Of a DNA stretch of 64,000 nt, positions 53,968-63,775 are shown one piece after another. The position numbers and the translations under genes are program-made. The notes under the pieces were generated by a model. The model saw only the letters and a list, made by a program, of their open reading frames with translations. It was not told where the DNA came from and did not search any database. This DNA comes from Paenibacillus senegalensis JC66 (GTDB lineage Bacteria > Bacillota > Bacilli > Paenibacillales > NBRC-103111), in assembly GCF_000285515.1 (NCBI RefSeq), contig NZ_HE610957.1, positions 469,259 to 533,258 of the forward strand, written 5' to 3'. Position 1 is the stretch's first letter, and each line of letters begins with the position of its first letter.

Positions 53968-54146
53968 AAATAACAAATTTTATCCCTCCTCCTCAATACA
54001 ACCTTGTTATGAATTATAAGGTAAGCGATTTCAATTGTAAATACCTTTCTCGAAATGTTAGTTTTTTAGGCAACCGCAAAGGCAGGAAATCTCTCGGACT
54101 CCAAGCGTACGCCCTTTCTGCAGGGGCCTGCTTGAACTAATTCTGT

Positions 54147-54177
54147 CAAAAAAAGAGAAGCCTGGATCAGCTTCTCT
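54147..54177 (-). terminator. terminator overlapping the end of pflA
   Basis: On the minus strand AGAGAAGC and GCTTCTCT pair in an 8-bp stem, followed by TTTTTTTGA. The TGA stop codon of pflA (54169-54167) lies at the loop, so the hairpin overlaps the last codons. It ends the pflBA transcript. Confidence 0.8.
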
Positions 54178-54916
54178 TCGGTATTGTTTTGACCCGGTGG
54201 AGGACTTCTTCCGCATGGCGCACACGCTCTTCAGTTGGGGGATCAACGCCTTCCAGCGAGTAAGCAAGGCCCAAGTTCTCCCACTTATACACGCCGAGCT
54301 TATGATACGGCAGCACTTCTATTTTTTCCACATTATTTAATGTAGCGATAAAATCGGACAAACGCTGCAAATAGACATCGTTATCTGTGTGCCCCGGCAC
54401 TAACACATGACGGACCCAGACAGGTATATGCTTTTCCTCCAAATAGCGGGCCATATCGAGAATATGCTCGTTAGATACCCCCGTCAGCTCCTTATGCTCC
54501 GCCGGGTCGATATGTTTTAAATCTAATAATACCAAATCGGTCAGCTCCAGCAGCCTATCCAGTTTTTCCATAAAACGAGGGGAACGACTGAAACATCCAG
54601 CAGAACTGTCGATCGTTGTGTGCACGCCTAACTTCTTCAGCTCCGTGAATAGTTCAACCAAGAACTCCACGTGAAGCAGCGGTTCCCCTCCACTTACGGT
54701 CACTCCTCCATTGCTGGCCTGAAAGAACGGCAGATAGTCTTTAATATCCTGCACTAATTCTTGAACCGACATTTCCTTCCCTAGACCTATCTCCCAAGTA
54801 TCGGGATTATGACAAAATTTACAGCGCAATAAACACCCTTGTGTAAAAATGACATATCGCAGGCCAGGTCCGTCGACGGTGCCGCACGTTTCTATCGAAT
54901 GAATTCGTCCCTTTAT
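54167..54916 (-). CDS. pflA: pyruvate formate-lyase activating enzyme, radical SAM
   Basis: A glycyl-radical-enzyme activase: it uses S-adenosylmethionine and a 4Fe-4S cluster to make the glycyl radical of PflB. The CxxxCxxC motif is CLLRCKFC, the SAM motif GGVTVSGGEPLL. The open frame goes back to ATG 54976, directly after the pflB stop, giving 20 extra residues (MCKQKSARRI...) with no good ribosome binding site. GAGGAGGGG lies ideally before codon 54916-54914, which is ATA and precedes KGRIHSIETCGTVDGPG; homologues commonly begin MKGRIHS at this point. I use 54916 as the functional start, noting that ATA is non-canonical. Confidence 0.8.
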   Translation of the reverse strand: MKGRIHSIETCGTVDGPGLRYVIFTQGCLLRCKFCHNPDTWEIGLGKEMSVQELVQDIKDYLPFFQASNGGVTVSGGEPLLHVEFLVELFTELKKLGVHTTIDSSAGCFSRSPRFMEKLDRLLELTDLVLLDLKHIDPAEHKELTGVSNEHILDMARYLEEKHIPVWVRHVLVPGHTDNDVYLQRLSDFIATLNNVEKIEVLPYHKLGVYKWENLGLAYSLEGVDPPTEERVRHAEEVLHRVKTIPKRS

Positions 54917-54976
54917 GTCGCTCCCCTCCTCTTCCAAGTTATGGAGAATTCGCCTTGCTGACTTTTGTTTGCACAT

Positions 54977-57232
54977 TTACATGCTTTCATGGAATGTGCG
55001 ATTGATAACATCGATTTGCTGCTCTCTCGTTAACTTAATGAAGTTAACGGCATAGCCGGATACACGAATGGTCAACTGCGGATATTGCTCCGGATGTTCC
55101 ATCGCATCCAGCAATGTTTCGCGATTCAATACGTTGACGTTTAAGTGATGGCCGCGCTTGACCGCGTAACCATCCAACATCCCAGCCAGATTTGCTTTTC
55201 TCGTTTCTTCATCTTTACCTAATGCCTCAGGCACAATCGAGAACGTATTCGAGATGCCGTCCAGAGCATATTCATATGGCAGTTTGTCAACAAAACTCAG
55301 CGAAGCCAGCGAGCCTTTCTGATCGCGTCCGTGCAGCGGATTGGCCCCTGGTGCAAATGGTTCGCCCGCCTTGCGTCCATCTGGCGTATTGCCCGTTTTC
55401 TTGCCGTATACGACATTGGAAGTGATCGTCAAAATCGACTGGGTATGCACCGAATTACGATAGGTCGGGTGTTTCTTTATTTTGTTCATGAACGACTTCA
55501 CAAGCTCTACCGCGATTTCGTCGACACGATCGTCATTGTTTCCGTATTTCGGAAAGTCGCCTTCTGCTTCATAATCGACGACAATCCCGTTTTCGTCCCG
55601 AATCGTCCTTACTTTCGCATATTTTATTGCACTTAACGAATCGGCAACAACGGAGAGGCCCGCTACACCACAAGCCATCGTTCGTACGATTTCACGGTCA
55701 TGAAGCGCCATTTCGATGCGCTCATAACTATATTTGTCATGCATGTAGTGAATGATGTTCAAGGCATTAACATATAACCCGGCTAACCACTCCAAGACCG
55801 TATCATATTTTTCCATTACTTCTTCATAGTCCAAATATTCTGAAGTGATAGGGGCATAGCGGGGGGCGACCTGTATTTTCAGCTGTTCGTCAACACCGCC
55901 GTTAATAGCGTACAGCAGCGCTTTGGCCAGGTTAGCACGCGCACCGAAAAATTGCATTTGCTTGCCAATCCGCATCGCCGATACACAACAGGCAATGCCG
56001 TAATCATCGCCGTAATACTCGCGCATCAGGTCATCATTCTCATATTGAATGGAACTCGTTCTGATCGACATCATGGCACAATATTTTTTGAAGTTATCCG
56101 GTAATTTCGTGGACCAAAGCACCGTCAAGTTTGGCTCCGGCGCCGGCCCCAAATTATCCAGGGTGTGTAAGAAGCGGTAGGAGTTCTTCGTGACTAGCGG
56201 GCGTCCATCCTCCGCGATACCCGCTAACGATTCGGTCACCCAGGTCGGATCCCCGCTAAACAGTTCATTATACTCAGGAGTTCTGGCGAATTTGACCAGA
56301 CGAAGCTTCATTACAAAGTGATCCACCAGTTCCTGTGCTTCTTCTTCTGTGATGACTCCGTTCTGAATATCCCTTTCTACATAAATATCCAGGAAAGTCG
56401 ATACACGTCCCAAACTCATGGCCGCGCCATTCTGCTCTTTGATCGCCGCGAGGTAACCAAAGTACAGCCATTGGAAAGCTTCCCGGGCCGTTGCTGCCGG
56501 TGTGGAAATATCAAATCCGTAAGTCTCGCCAAGCTGTTTCAATTCTTTCAGGGCGCGAATTTGTTCGGATATTTCTTCACGATCACGGATGATCTCCTCC
56601 GTCATCGTCCCGTTCCCGATCAGATTAAGCTCTTGTTTCTTTACTGCAATCAGACGGTCGACACCATAAAGAGCTACACGGCGGTAGTCGCCGATAATTC
56701 GTCCGCGGCCATAAGCATCAGGCAGACCTGTTATAATGCCGGCCTTTCTTGCGGCTAGCATTTCTGGTGTATAGGCATCAAACACACCTTGATTGTGCGT
56801 TTTGCGATAATGGGTGAAGATATCAACTACTTCCTTATCCACTTGATACCCATACGATTCGGCAGCAGTTACGGCCATCCGGATACCGCCAAAAGGCTGA
56901 AGCGATCGCTTGAACGGTTCGTCTGTCTGGATACCGACGATTTTTTCTTGAGCTTTGTTTAAATACCCGGCATCATGGGACGTAATCGTAGATACGATGC
57001 GCGTGTCCAAATCGTATACGCCGCCTCTTTCTCGCTCTTCCTTAGTCAACTGCATAACTTGCTGCCACAGCGCCTTTGTTGCCTCTGTTGGACCTGCTAA
57101 AAACTGCTCGTTTCCTTCATATAAAGTGAAGTTCTGCAAAATAAAATCGCGAACATCAATTTCTTTCTGCCAATTCCCTCCGCGGAAACCATCCCAAGGA
57201 GATCGTTTGGCAATTATTTCTGCTGTTTTCAT
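54977..57232 (-). CDS. pflB: pyruvate formate-lyase
   Basis: A 751-residue glycyl-radical enzyme: pyruvate plus CoA to acetyl-CoA and formate, in anaerobic fermentation. Active-site Cys-Cys is in [13 protein letters not shown] and the radical Gly is in RVSGYAVNF, 25 residues from the C-terminus. Met 57232 has GAAGGGGG 9 nt upstream; the frame extends to 57250. It is followed directly by pflA. A Rex-type operator and another palindrome precede it, which fits anaerobic induction. Confidence 0.95.
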   Translation of the reverse strand: MKTAEIIAKRSPWDGFRGGNWQKEIDVRDFILQNFTLYEGNEQFLAGPTEATKALWQQVMQLTKEERERGGVYDLDTRIVSTITSHDAGYLNKAQEKIVGIQTDEPFKRSLQPFGGIRMAVTAAESYGYQVDKEVVDIFTHYRKTHNQGVFDAYTPEMLAARKAGIITGLPDAYGRGRIIGDYRRVALYGVDRLIAVKKQELNLIGNGTMTEEIIRDREEISEQIRALKELKQLGETYGFDISTPAATAREAFQWLYFGYLAAIKEQNGAAMSLGRVSTFLDIYVERDIQNGVITEEEAQELVDHFVMKLRLVKFARTPEYNELFSGDPTWVTESLAGIAEDGRPLVTKNSYRFLHTLDNLGPAPEPNLTVLWSTKLPDNFKKYCAMMSIRTSSIQYENDDLMREYYGDDYGIACCVSAMRIGKQMQFFGARANLAKALLYAINGGVDEQLKIQVAPRYAPITSEYLDYEEVMEKYDTVLEWLAGLYVNALNIIHYMHDKYSYERIEMALHDREIVRTMACGVAGLSVVADSLSAIKYAKVRTIRDENGIVVDYEAEGDFPKYGNNDDRVDEIAVELVKSFMNKIKKHPTYRNSVHTQSILTITSNVVYGKKTGNTPDGRKAGEPFAPGANPLHGRDQKGSLASLSFVDKLPYEYALDGISNTFSIVPEALGKDEETRKANLAGMLDGYAVKRGHHLNVNVLNRETLLDAMEHPEQYPQLTIRVSGYAVNFIKLTREQQIDVINRTFHESM

Positions 57233-57259
57233 ATCGTAAACCCCCTTCATTGAATAGTT

Positions 57260-57277
57260 TTGTGAAAATATTCACAA
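57260..57277 (-). promoter_or_regulatory. Rex-type operator of pflBA
   Basis: TTGTGAAAATATTCACAA matches the Firmicutes Rex consensus TTGTGAAnnnnTTCACAA. It lies between the -10 element and the pflB start, where the NADH-sensing repressor would block transcription when NADH is low. Confidence 0.8.
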
Positions 57278-57291
57278 GTCTTTCTGATTTT

Positions 57292-57297
57292 ATTATA
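57292..57297 (-). promoter_or_regulatory. probable -10 element of pflBA
   Basis: A perfect TATAAT on the minus strand. The sequence 17-18 bp upstream has no good -35 match, suggesting an activator-dependent promoter. Confidence 0.6.
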
Positions 57298-57322
57298 TTC
57301 CCTTACCGGCACAAAAGAAATG

Positions 57323-57339
57323 AGAATTGTCACAATTCT
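57323..57339 (-). promoter_or_regulatory. 17-bp palindrome, possible anaerobic activator site
   Basis: AGAATTGTCACAATTCT is a perfect odd palindrome centred at 57331, about 35-45 bp upstream of the expected pflBA transcription start, a position used by Fnr-type activators. The core TTGTnACAA resembles but does not equal the Bacillus Fnr box. Regulator unknown. Confidence 0.6.
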
Positions 57340-57421
57340 TAAAATGTTCAAATTCCATTAACTATCCGCATGAATTGTCTATTTGGAAAACTGCTGCTTA
57401 GGGCCGCCCCGCTAGCCCCAC

Positions 57422-57469
57422 AAATGAAGCTGGCCCGAAAAACGCAATGTTTTCGGGCCAGCTTCATTT
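57422..57469 (-). terminator. long perfect hairpin after the AraC regulator gene
   Basis: Two perfect 20-bp arms (57422-57441 and 57450-57469) surround an 8-nt loop. The distal arm ends in CATTT on the minus strand with no long T-run. It lies ~85 nt downstream of the AraC-type gene, between it and the pflB promoter. It may terminate or insulate transcription. Confidence 0.65.
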
Positions 57470-57553
57470 CGCTATTCTGCGACTCCTCGCCGCTTCTATG
57501 CAAGTTTTTCTCGTTATTCTGCTGCTTTGAAAACGGCATAGTTGCCTGCATGG

Positions 57554-59866
57554 CTATTCACGCTGTTTCGCACGGAATTGGCCTGGTGACATATCCAAAA
57601 GCCGCTGAAATACCCGGTTCAGATTCCGTTCGGAATACCCGACCGCTTTTGCAATTTCCTGAATGCTATCCTCGGTTTCCCTTAGCAGCCGCTTAGCCTC
57701 TCCTACCTTGCACTCCATGACATAGTCCACGAATGAAATTCCGGTCTCCTTGCGAAACAAACGGCTCAAGTAGGATGGACTCATGCCAACCAGCTCAGCG
57801 CATTCCGTAAGCGAAATGTTTTCCCCGACATTTTGCTTAACATGCTGCCATACCTTCTGTACGGCTGCACGCCCCCCCAAACTCCGGTTCTCATCAAGGA
57901 TATCGGAATAAAGCGGAAACAGCACATCGATGAACCATTCCACGATTTCATCCATCGTTTTCCGGCTTTTCAATTGGTCGAACCAATTATTTTCCATAAT
58001 ATCCAGCAACCCGATTCCCTGCTGTTCAATCGAACGAATAATGGAAGAGAGCAAAACATGATAGCTTTGATTAATCAGGTTGTACGATTCACTCGTTTTG
58101 ACGACTTCCGCAAATTCCCTGATGCTGGTTTGCGCCTGCTCTTCATCGCCGCGGATTAAGCTCTCTATAATTTCTGTTTCCAGCTCTCTCGGATAAAAGA
58201 ACATCGGCTGTTTTTTCGCCTGATCGTTTTTGTAATAGTTGATCGCTGTCCGGCTGTTGAACATCCGGTATTGCAGGGCGAGCAGCGCCTCCCTGTACGA
58301 CTTCGGCACCTGCACCAGCGAATCGCATACCTGCCCAATCCCGATAGAAACCGTAAAAGACAAATAATGGTTCAAGGCTTCGCATACCGATTCCGCAAAT
58401 TGATCCATATCCCTGTTCCAGCATTCGATATCTGTCGCTTCTTCTGCGCGCAGAAGAATAATCGCTTCCTTGTCATCGCCACTGATTACATAACCGCTTA
58501 ATGAATGCTTCTGCAGCAGCTCCTTGATGACATTCGCAATGGCAAAAGCAATGACCGGCCCTTCTTCAGGCAGAAATCGTTTTTCTTTATACATTTGCTC
58601 CGGCATTACAACCATGACGGTATAGGTGCCGTTTTGTTCGATCTGCAGCCGCTCGCTCTCAGCAATGATCTCACGGGAATGCGGGATCTTCCCTTTGACC
58701 AGCTTGGCGAGGAACTGCTCCCGGATATTGGGCTCCAGTTCATTCAAATGCCTTTTTAACGATTCCGACTGCTCATGCATATAATTGAGGCATTCAGACA
58801 AATAGTCGAATTCATTGCCATCCTGATTGGACAGTTCTTTCCTTCTCGACAGCGCCCTTCCCTGCCGGATTAGCCGTTCTACCGGATTGTAGGCGAGCTT
58901 GGAGCTGATGTACGACATAATAACGCCCACGATTAAAAAGATGACCGTCGTATATACGATCATGGCTTGAATCCACTTGAGCTGCCCCGCAATCACTTCT
59001 TCGCTAATGGAAGCTACATATAATCGGTCCAAAAGTGTCTTTCGGTAAAAATGGAGCGTATCGCGGCCAGCATCGTCTTTACCGTAAATAATCCCGCTGT
59101 TGCCGGAGGCCGCGGCAATTTGCTGAATGATCGGATGATGAGTAATATCCGTCCCCAGGCTCATTTTGTCGGTAGAATGAAATAAGATTTTCCGGTTAGA
59201 GTCCGCAATCAAATAATGAATATCTCCATACAAATCGGATTGAACGCGAAGATCCTGGGAAATATCATCCTCCCTGACCTGGATAATGACAGCCCCTTCC
59301 CGCTCGCTTGTGCTGTTCACCGGCAATCCCCGGATATAAGAAATAATCCCTTGCTGCTCGGCGCTTGGCAGGTAAACCCAGCCCGCCTGCCTTTCCAGAG
59401 CCATCACGTAATCCACGTCTTCCCGGTAACGGTAATGATCCTTCTGCACGTATCCGTATTCGTTGGATAGAACCAAATCGGCTGAAGCGTTATAATACAC
59501 CATTTCATGGATAATCCCGTGCGTATTTTTGCGTATGGTCATGCTGTTTAACATGTCGGCATGATAAATAAAATCTTCTTTAAAATCTTGTCTCAGAAAG
59601 GAGTCCCTAACCAATTGACTGCTGGAAAATTGCAGCGAATCATATTCGACGGCGGCCAACTTGTCCTCTATCCGTTCCATTAGCAGCTCCAACGAGGACA
59701 TATGCTGAACTTTAAATTCCTCCGTCAATCGGGAGACTGAAATGTTATAGTACACTGTTCCTACAAGAACAATGGGAATGTACACGGACAAGCAAACCAA
59801 CCAGATCAGCTTGCGAAAATAGGTGGTCCGGTTCGTCGAATTTAAGGGAAACCAGCGTTTTCTCAT
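57554..59866 (-). CDS. membrane-anchored AraC family regulator
   Basis: 770 residues with two membrane helices (about residues 15-40 and 285-310) enclosing an extracellular sensor domain of ~240 residues. A cytoplasmic linker follows and an AraC HTH lies at the C-terminus (NISLTECAELVGMSPSYLSRLFRKETG, then SIQEIAKAVGYSERNLNRVFQRL). This is a common Paenibacillus layout for sensing extracellular carbohydrate. Met 59866 overlaps the stop of the upstream hydrolase gene by 4 nt and has GAGG 5 nt ahead; the frame runs to 59887. It probably controls the nearby importer and hydrolase. Confidence 0.85.
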   Translation of the reverse strand: MRKRWFPLNSTNRTTYFRKLIWLVCLSVYIPIVLVGTVYYNISVSRLTEEFKVQHMSSLELLMERIEDKLAAVEYDSLQFSSSQLVRDSFLRQDFKEDFIYHADMLNSMTIRKNTHGIIHEMVYYNASADLVLSNEYGYVQKDHYRYREDVDYVMALERQAGWVYLPSAEQQGIISYIRGLPVNSTSEREGAVIIQVREDDISQDLRVQSDLYGDIHYLIADSNRKILFHSTDKMSLGTDITHHPIIQQIAAASGNSGIIYGKDDAGRDTLHFYRKTLLDRLYVASISEEVIAGQLKWIQAMIVYTTVIFLIVGVIMSYISSKLAYNPVERLIRQGRALSRRKELSNQDGNEFDYLSECLNYMHEQSESLKRHLNELEPNIREQFLAKLVKGKIPHSREIIAESERLQIEQNGTYTVMVVMPEQMYKEKRFLPEEGPVIAFAIANVIKELLQKHSLSGYVISGDDKEAIILLRAEEATDIECWNRDMDQFAESVCEALNHYLSFTVSIGIGQVCDSLVQVPKSYREALLALQYRMFNSRTAINYYKNDQAKKQPMFFYPRELETEIIESLIRGDEEQAQTSIREFAEVVKTSESYNLINQSYHVLLSSIIRSIEQQGIGLLDIMENNWFDQLKSRKTMDEIVEWFIDVLFPLYSDILDENRSLGGRAAVQKVWQHVKQNVGENISLTECAELVGMSPSYLSRLFRKETGISFVDYVMECKVGEAKRLLRETEDSIQEIAKAVGYSERNLNRVFQRLLDMSPGQFRAKQRE

Positions 59867-61887
59867 GTTAGCCTCAATGTCTCCCATAGTGATAGTGGAG
59901 GCAAATGCATCTTGATGTAACCACCTTCCTGAACGATTTGCAATTCTTGGCCGGCTTGTAAGGCTGTCGCTTTCACAAATGGCTTCCTCGGATCCTGCTT
60001 TACCTTGACGACCAGCCCGTGGAGAGGAACGTTAGCCGTAAGCGGCCTGCGGCCGCTGCCGTTAACGAGATGGATGAGCAGCCCGCTTTCCTTGCGGAAT
60101 GAGCTGACCTGCAGGCCGGGGCTGTGACTGACCTCGATCGCAGGACCTTCAGGCTGCAAATAGCGAACCAGGTTGTGTACAAGCAGGTAATGCTCTCCCA
60201 GGCGAAACTCGTTTATGAGAGAGCTTAACGAGAATGTGAGCAGCAGCACCCGTCCTTGTCCGCAAGCCCGGCTCACAATAAGCGGCAGGTCGGTTCGTCT
60301 GACCGCCAGGGAAGCTCTTTCCGGCGGAGCGCCAACGCTTTCCAGCGGCGAGAACGGCGGCACAAGCGTTGCCAGAACCTCCGTATCCGCCAAAGGTCGG
60401 CAGTAGGCTACCCGGCCGCGGTGGGCGATAAGCGGCGCGAGTTCCATGCCGGCACGCAGCGGCTCTCCCGCCTGCTCAAAACGAAGGTAGGAAGCGATCA
60501 GCTCTTCACTGACCGATACGTGTTCTTCCACTCCAAGCCATGCATGAAGCTGCGCAAGCTCCGTCTGCTCTGGAATTCCTTCCACCAGGACGCTTCCTCC
60601 AGACTTAGCAAATTGCTGCAAAGCCTGCAGAAGCCCGGGTGTCCATTCTATTCCGCCAGGTACTACTACCAGTTTATACCGGGCTAGCCGGCCGTCCTCG
60701 GCCTGCTCTGGCAGGATAACATCGAACGGAACCTGGCGCTCTAAAAATCCATCAGCCCACCCTTCCGCTGTCGCTTCCGCATTCCAGAGCAGGGCTGCCT
60801 CACTGCTGCTGACCGTCTCAAACATATACGGCTCAATCCGCTTCACCATTTCATTGTGTTCCTGGACAACCTGTAAAACCCTTTTGTCCTCTATCGTATC
60901 GGGCACCCCGGTAAGCGAGTGCCAGATCATCCCGCCGTTTGCTGGAATTTGACACAGCCAGAAGCGATATTCTGCAGGAGGAAGTCCGGTATGGCGCCAA
61001 TCCATTCCTGGACTGGAGTGGACAATGCCAAAGGGAGCCGTTCGATCCGGCAGGCTGCGGCCAAGCTTGATGCTCAGAGCAGGCTTCCAAAACTCCGGTA
61101 TGTTATGATGGCCAAGCGACAGCACATCCTGGGGCTCCGTGCACAGCATATCAGCAGTTGCTGCACGGTCGTATAAGTTGTCCCGGTATAAATTATAATA
61201 CAGAATCAAGGGAATGGACGGGGCGGTTTGTTTAATTCGCCCGTACAGCTGATCAATATTTTCCTTCATGCTATTTGTTGCCCATGAAGGGTGGATCTGC
61301 TCGCTCTTAGCAGGCAGCGGTTCTCCGTACATTTGCTTGTATTTTCTTTGACAGGTTGAACAGCAGCAGCGAATGTAGCCGGGATTATTGAAAAAGACAC
61401 CATCTATCGGATACCGGTTCAGCACCTCTTCCAGCACAGGAATGGCCACACCATCCGTACGATATGCCCCGTTAATGCAGGTCGACATTAACAACGACCA
61501 ATTGCCCGGCCGGCGAGCTCCGATAATTTGGGGCTCCCCGGCAGCATCGCGGACAAACCATTCCGGACGCTGCAAATAAACGGAATCCTCAGCTTTACTG
61601 AAGTCAAATCGAGCAACAAAGCGTAACCCTCGATCGTGGCAGGCCCTGATAACTTCCATCAACAAATCGCCATTCTCAGGCAAATATTCGTTCATGGTAT
61701 GGTAAGGCACTTCCGTCCGATACCAGGCATAAATTCCCCCAACATTAAACACTACCGTGTTGGCGCCAAGCTCAGCCAGCTGATCGGCCAAGCGGCCGGG
61801 CTGGATATGAGAAGTGTCTTTCACCTGCAAATTCGGCTGTATGATTCTTAACGGTTTTTCCCACCAGGTCTTGGTCACTTCATTCAT
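59863..61887 (-). CDS. putative glycoside hydrolase (GHL6-like) with beta-galactosidase-trimerisation-like domain
   Basis: 674 residues. The N-terminal ~330 residues look like a TIM-barrel hydrolase (LADQLAELGANTVVFNVGGIYAWY, DRGLRFVARFDFSKA, YPIDGVFFNNPGYIRC), as in hypothetical GHL6-type enzymes. The cluster CCCSTCQRKYKQMYG suggests a metal-binding site. A middle GATase-like segment (YKLVVVPGGIEWTPG) resembles the trimerisation domain of GH42 beta-galactosidases, and a beta-sandwich lies at the C-terminus. It has no signal peptide, so it acts on imported material. It overlaps the AraC gene by 4 nt. Confidence 0.72.
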   Translation of the reverse strand: MNEVTKTWWEKPLRIIQPNLQVKDTSHIQPGRLADQLAELGANTVVFNVGGIYAWYRTEVPYHTMNEYLPENGDLLMEVIRACHDRGLRFVARFDFSKAEDSVYLQRPEWFVRDAAGEPQIIGARRPGNWSLLMSTCINGAYRTDGVAIPVLEEVLNRYPIDGVFFNNPGYIRCCCSTCQRKYKQMYGEPLPAKSEQIHPSWATNSMKENIDQLYGRIKQTAPSIPLILYYNLYRDNLYDRAATADMLCTEPQDVLSLGHHNIPEFWKPALSIKLGRSLPDRTAPFGIVHSSPGMDWRHTGLPPAEYRFWLCQIPANGGMIWHSLTGVPDTIEDKRVLQVVQEHNEMVKRIEPYMFETVSSSEAALLWNAEATAEGWADGFLERQVPFDVILPEQAEDGRLARYKLVVVPGGIEWTPGLLQALQQFAKSGGSVLVEGIPEQTELAQLHAWLGVEEHVSVSEELIASYLRFEQAGEPLRAGMELAPLIAHRGRVAYCRPLADTEVLATLVPPFSPLESVGAPPERASLAVRRTDLPLIVSRACGQGRVLLLTFSLSSLINEFRLGEHYLLVHNLVRYLQPEGPAIEVSHSPGLQVSSFRKESGLLIHLVNGSGRRPLTANVPLHGLVVKVKQDPRKPFVKATALQAGQELQIVQEGGYIKMHLPPLSLWETLRLT

Positions 61888-62028
61888 CCCCTATTCCTTC
61901 TTATTTCAAAGGCAGAAAAGGCAGAAGCGCGCTCAGGGCTCCCGTCCTTTGCCTATTCCGCTCCCGCCTTTCCCTGTCCCCGCCCACAAAAATTCATGAG
62001 CAGCTATACGGCTTTGCCATATTCATGT

Positions 62029-63597
62029 TTACTCAATTTGGTGAAAGATTTTGTATTCCTCAGCAAGCTCAAGAAATGCCGCTTTCATTTCCGGTTTCTC
62101 AACGATTTCGTTTACATAGTTGCGATATTCATCCATCGTGATTTGTCCAACAATAGCTCTTGTAACCATCGTTGTCCATTCATTGGAATATTTGGCCCAC
62201 TCTCTCAGCCATTTATCGGAATGGAGGCCTGTTTTGGACTCTATCTTGCCAATCTCATCAAAATGAGCTACGGATGCTTTCTTCGCATCATTGTACTCTT
62301 TGCTTCCAGAGGCGCTTTCTACCTTGCCCCACTTGGCGTAGGCGAGCACACCAGCACCTTTGGCCGTCGTATTTATTTCTTTGGTTCCAAGATCGTTCAA
62401 CACTTTCTGTCCATCAACGATATCATGATGAACCCCTTCAATTCCGTAATAGGCCAGGTCAGTCAGCTCTTCCGAGGCCGTGAGCTCGAAATAATCGAGC
62501 AGCTGCAGCACCTTCTCCTCGGGAACCTTCTTGGAGATGAAATAACCGCCGGATACACCCGTAGCCAAATTGACACTCATTCCACCCGGTCCCTCCAACG
62601 CCAGATTAACGATTTCCGGGTCCGGCTGGGTACGGGAAATCGCATCTTCATACTCTTTATCCCACCAAATACTGCGCACATATGAAGCAGCGCGCCCAGA
62701 TTTGAACAATTCTTCCGCCTGCGTTTTTTTCATAACGGAAAACTCTTTAGCCAAAACGCCATCATTGTACAGCCCTCTAAACCACTCCACCATATCACCA
62801 TACATCGGTGTGAGCTCCTTCGGCACTAGACCGCCCTCTTCGTTGAAATATGGGTCAAGTCCGCCAAAGGCCCCGGAGAAGGCATCGTCTCCATCGTCAA
62901 CAATGACACCATGGCCGATCAGCCCGAGCGTATTGGTGCCTGCCGGATCCTCATCCACGATCCGCTTCAGGGCGTCACGGTATTCATCCAGTGTGGTAGG
63001 TACCGGGATACCCAGCTGATCCAACCAGTCTTTACGGATTTTAATGCCGATGTCAATACGGGAACGCGAGCGCGGCAGGCCGTAGATCTTGCCATCCACC
63101 GAGACGTACTTTTGCCAATCCTCAACCAGATTGTTTTTCAAGTTCGGGTAATTGCTGAAATCCCCAAGAAACGGAGTCAAATCCCAGAATGCTCCATTTT
63201 TGATCGCATTTACAAGCGGCGGACGCATATCCGGTGAAGACAGCACCTCAGGCAAATCTCCAGATGCTAGCACCAGGTCCATTTTCGTATTCAAATCGCC
63301 GGACGGTACCCATTCCATATCGAGAACTGTGTTGGTCCGCTTCTGCCACTCACTCCAATAAGCATTGTCCATTTCCGGAAGCTCATTATATAATCCGGCA
63401 AACATCTGGATATGAAGCGGTTCTTCATTCTGCTCTTCCGTACCGGAATTATCTGCTCCAGTACCCTGATTGCCCCCGGCAGAGCCGCCTGTACCGCCCG
63501 ATCCGCTATTTCCCGAGCCCGGTCCGCCGGAACAGCCCGCTACGACCACCAGTGTCAGACTGAGCAGCATCATCTGTTTCATCCAACTGCTTTTCAT
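62029..63597 (-). CDS. extracellular solute-binding lipoprotein, LplA type
   Basis: 522 residues: a signal peptide with lipobox VVVAGC, a Gly/Ser-rich linker, then a large family-1 solute-binding fold of the oligosaccharide LplA/LipO type (PLHIQMFAGLYNELPEMDNAYWSEWQKRTNT, reading in parts). Met 63597 has GGAGGGTGAGG upstream; the frame starts at 63681. It ends ~140 nt before the hydrolase gene. Together with the following permease fragment it should import an oligosaccharide, probably degraded by the hydrolase. Confidence 0.88.
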   Translation of the reverse strand: MKSSWMKQMMLLSLTLVVVAGCSGGPGSGNSGSGGTGGSAGGNQGTGADNSGTEEQNEEPLHIQMFAGLYNELPEMDNAYWSEWQKRTNTVLDMEWVPSGDLNTKMDLVLASGDLPEVLSSPDMRPPLVNAIKNGAFWDLTPFLGDFSNYPNLKNNLVEDWQKYVSVDGKIYGLPRSRSRIDIGIKIRKDWLDQLGIPVPTTLDEYRDALKRIVDEDPAGTNTLGLIGHGVIVDDGDDAFSGAFGGLDPYFNEEGGLVPKELTPMYGDMVEWFRGLYNDGVLAKEFSVMKKTQAEELFKSGRAASYVRSIWWDKEYEDAISRTQPDPEIVNLALEGPGGMSVNLATGVSGGYFISKKVPEEKVLQLLDYFELTASEELTDLAYYGIEGVHHDIVDGQKVLNDLGTKEINTTAKGAGVLAYAKWGKVESASGSKEYNDAKKASVAHFDEIGKIESKTGLHSDKWLREWAKYSNEWTTMVTRAIVGQITMDEYRNYVNEIVEKPEMKAAFLELAEEYKIFHQIE

Positions 63598-63775
63598 GTC
63601 AACCTCACCCTCCGATTTTTTGTATTTGTAAGCGAATTCAACTGAACTGACATTGGATGTCATCCGCTTAGCCTTCATCATAGTCGCTCACGGGAAGGCG
63701 TAATACAGACATTCCTTGCGAATAGCTCCCATTTCATGGGAAGGTCAAAATATGTCCGCAAAGCCTTCCGCCAAA

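Noticed and set aside
54058-54267. Frame beyond the end of pflA
   Set aside because: It overlaps pflA and its terminator and has no ribosome binding site.
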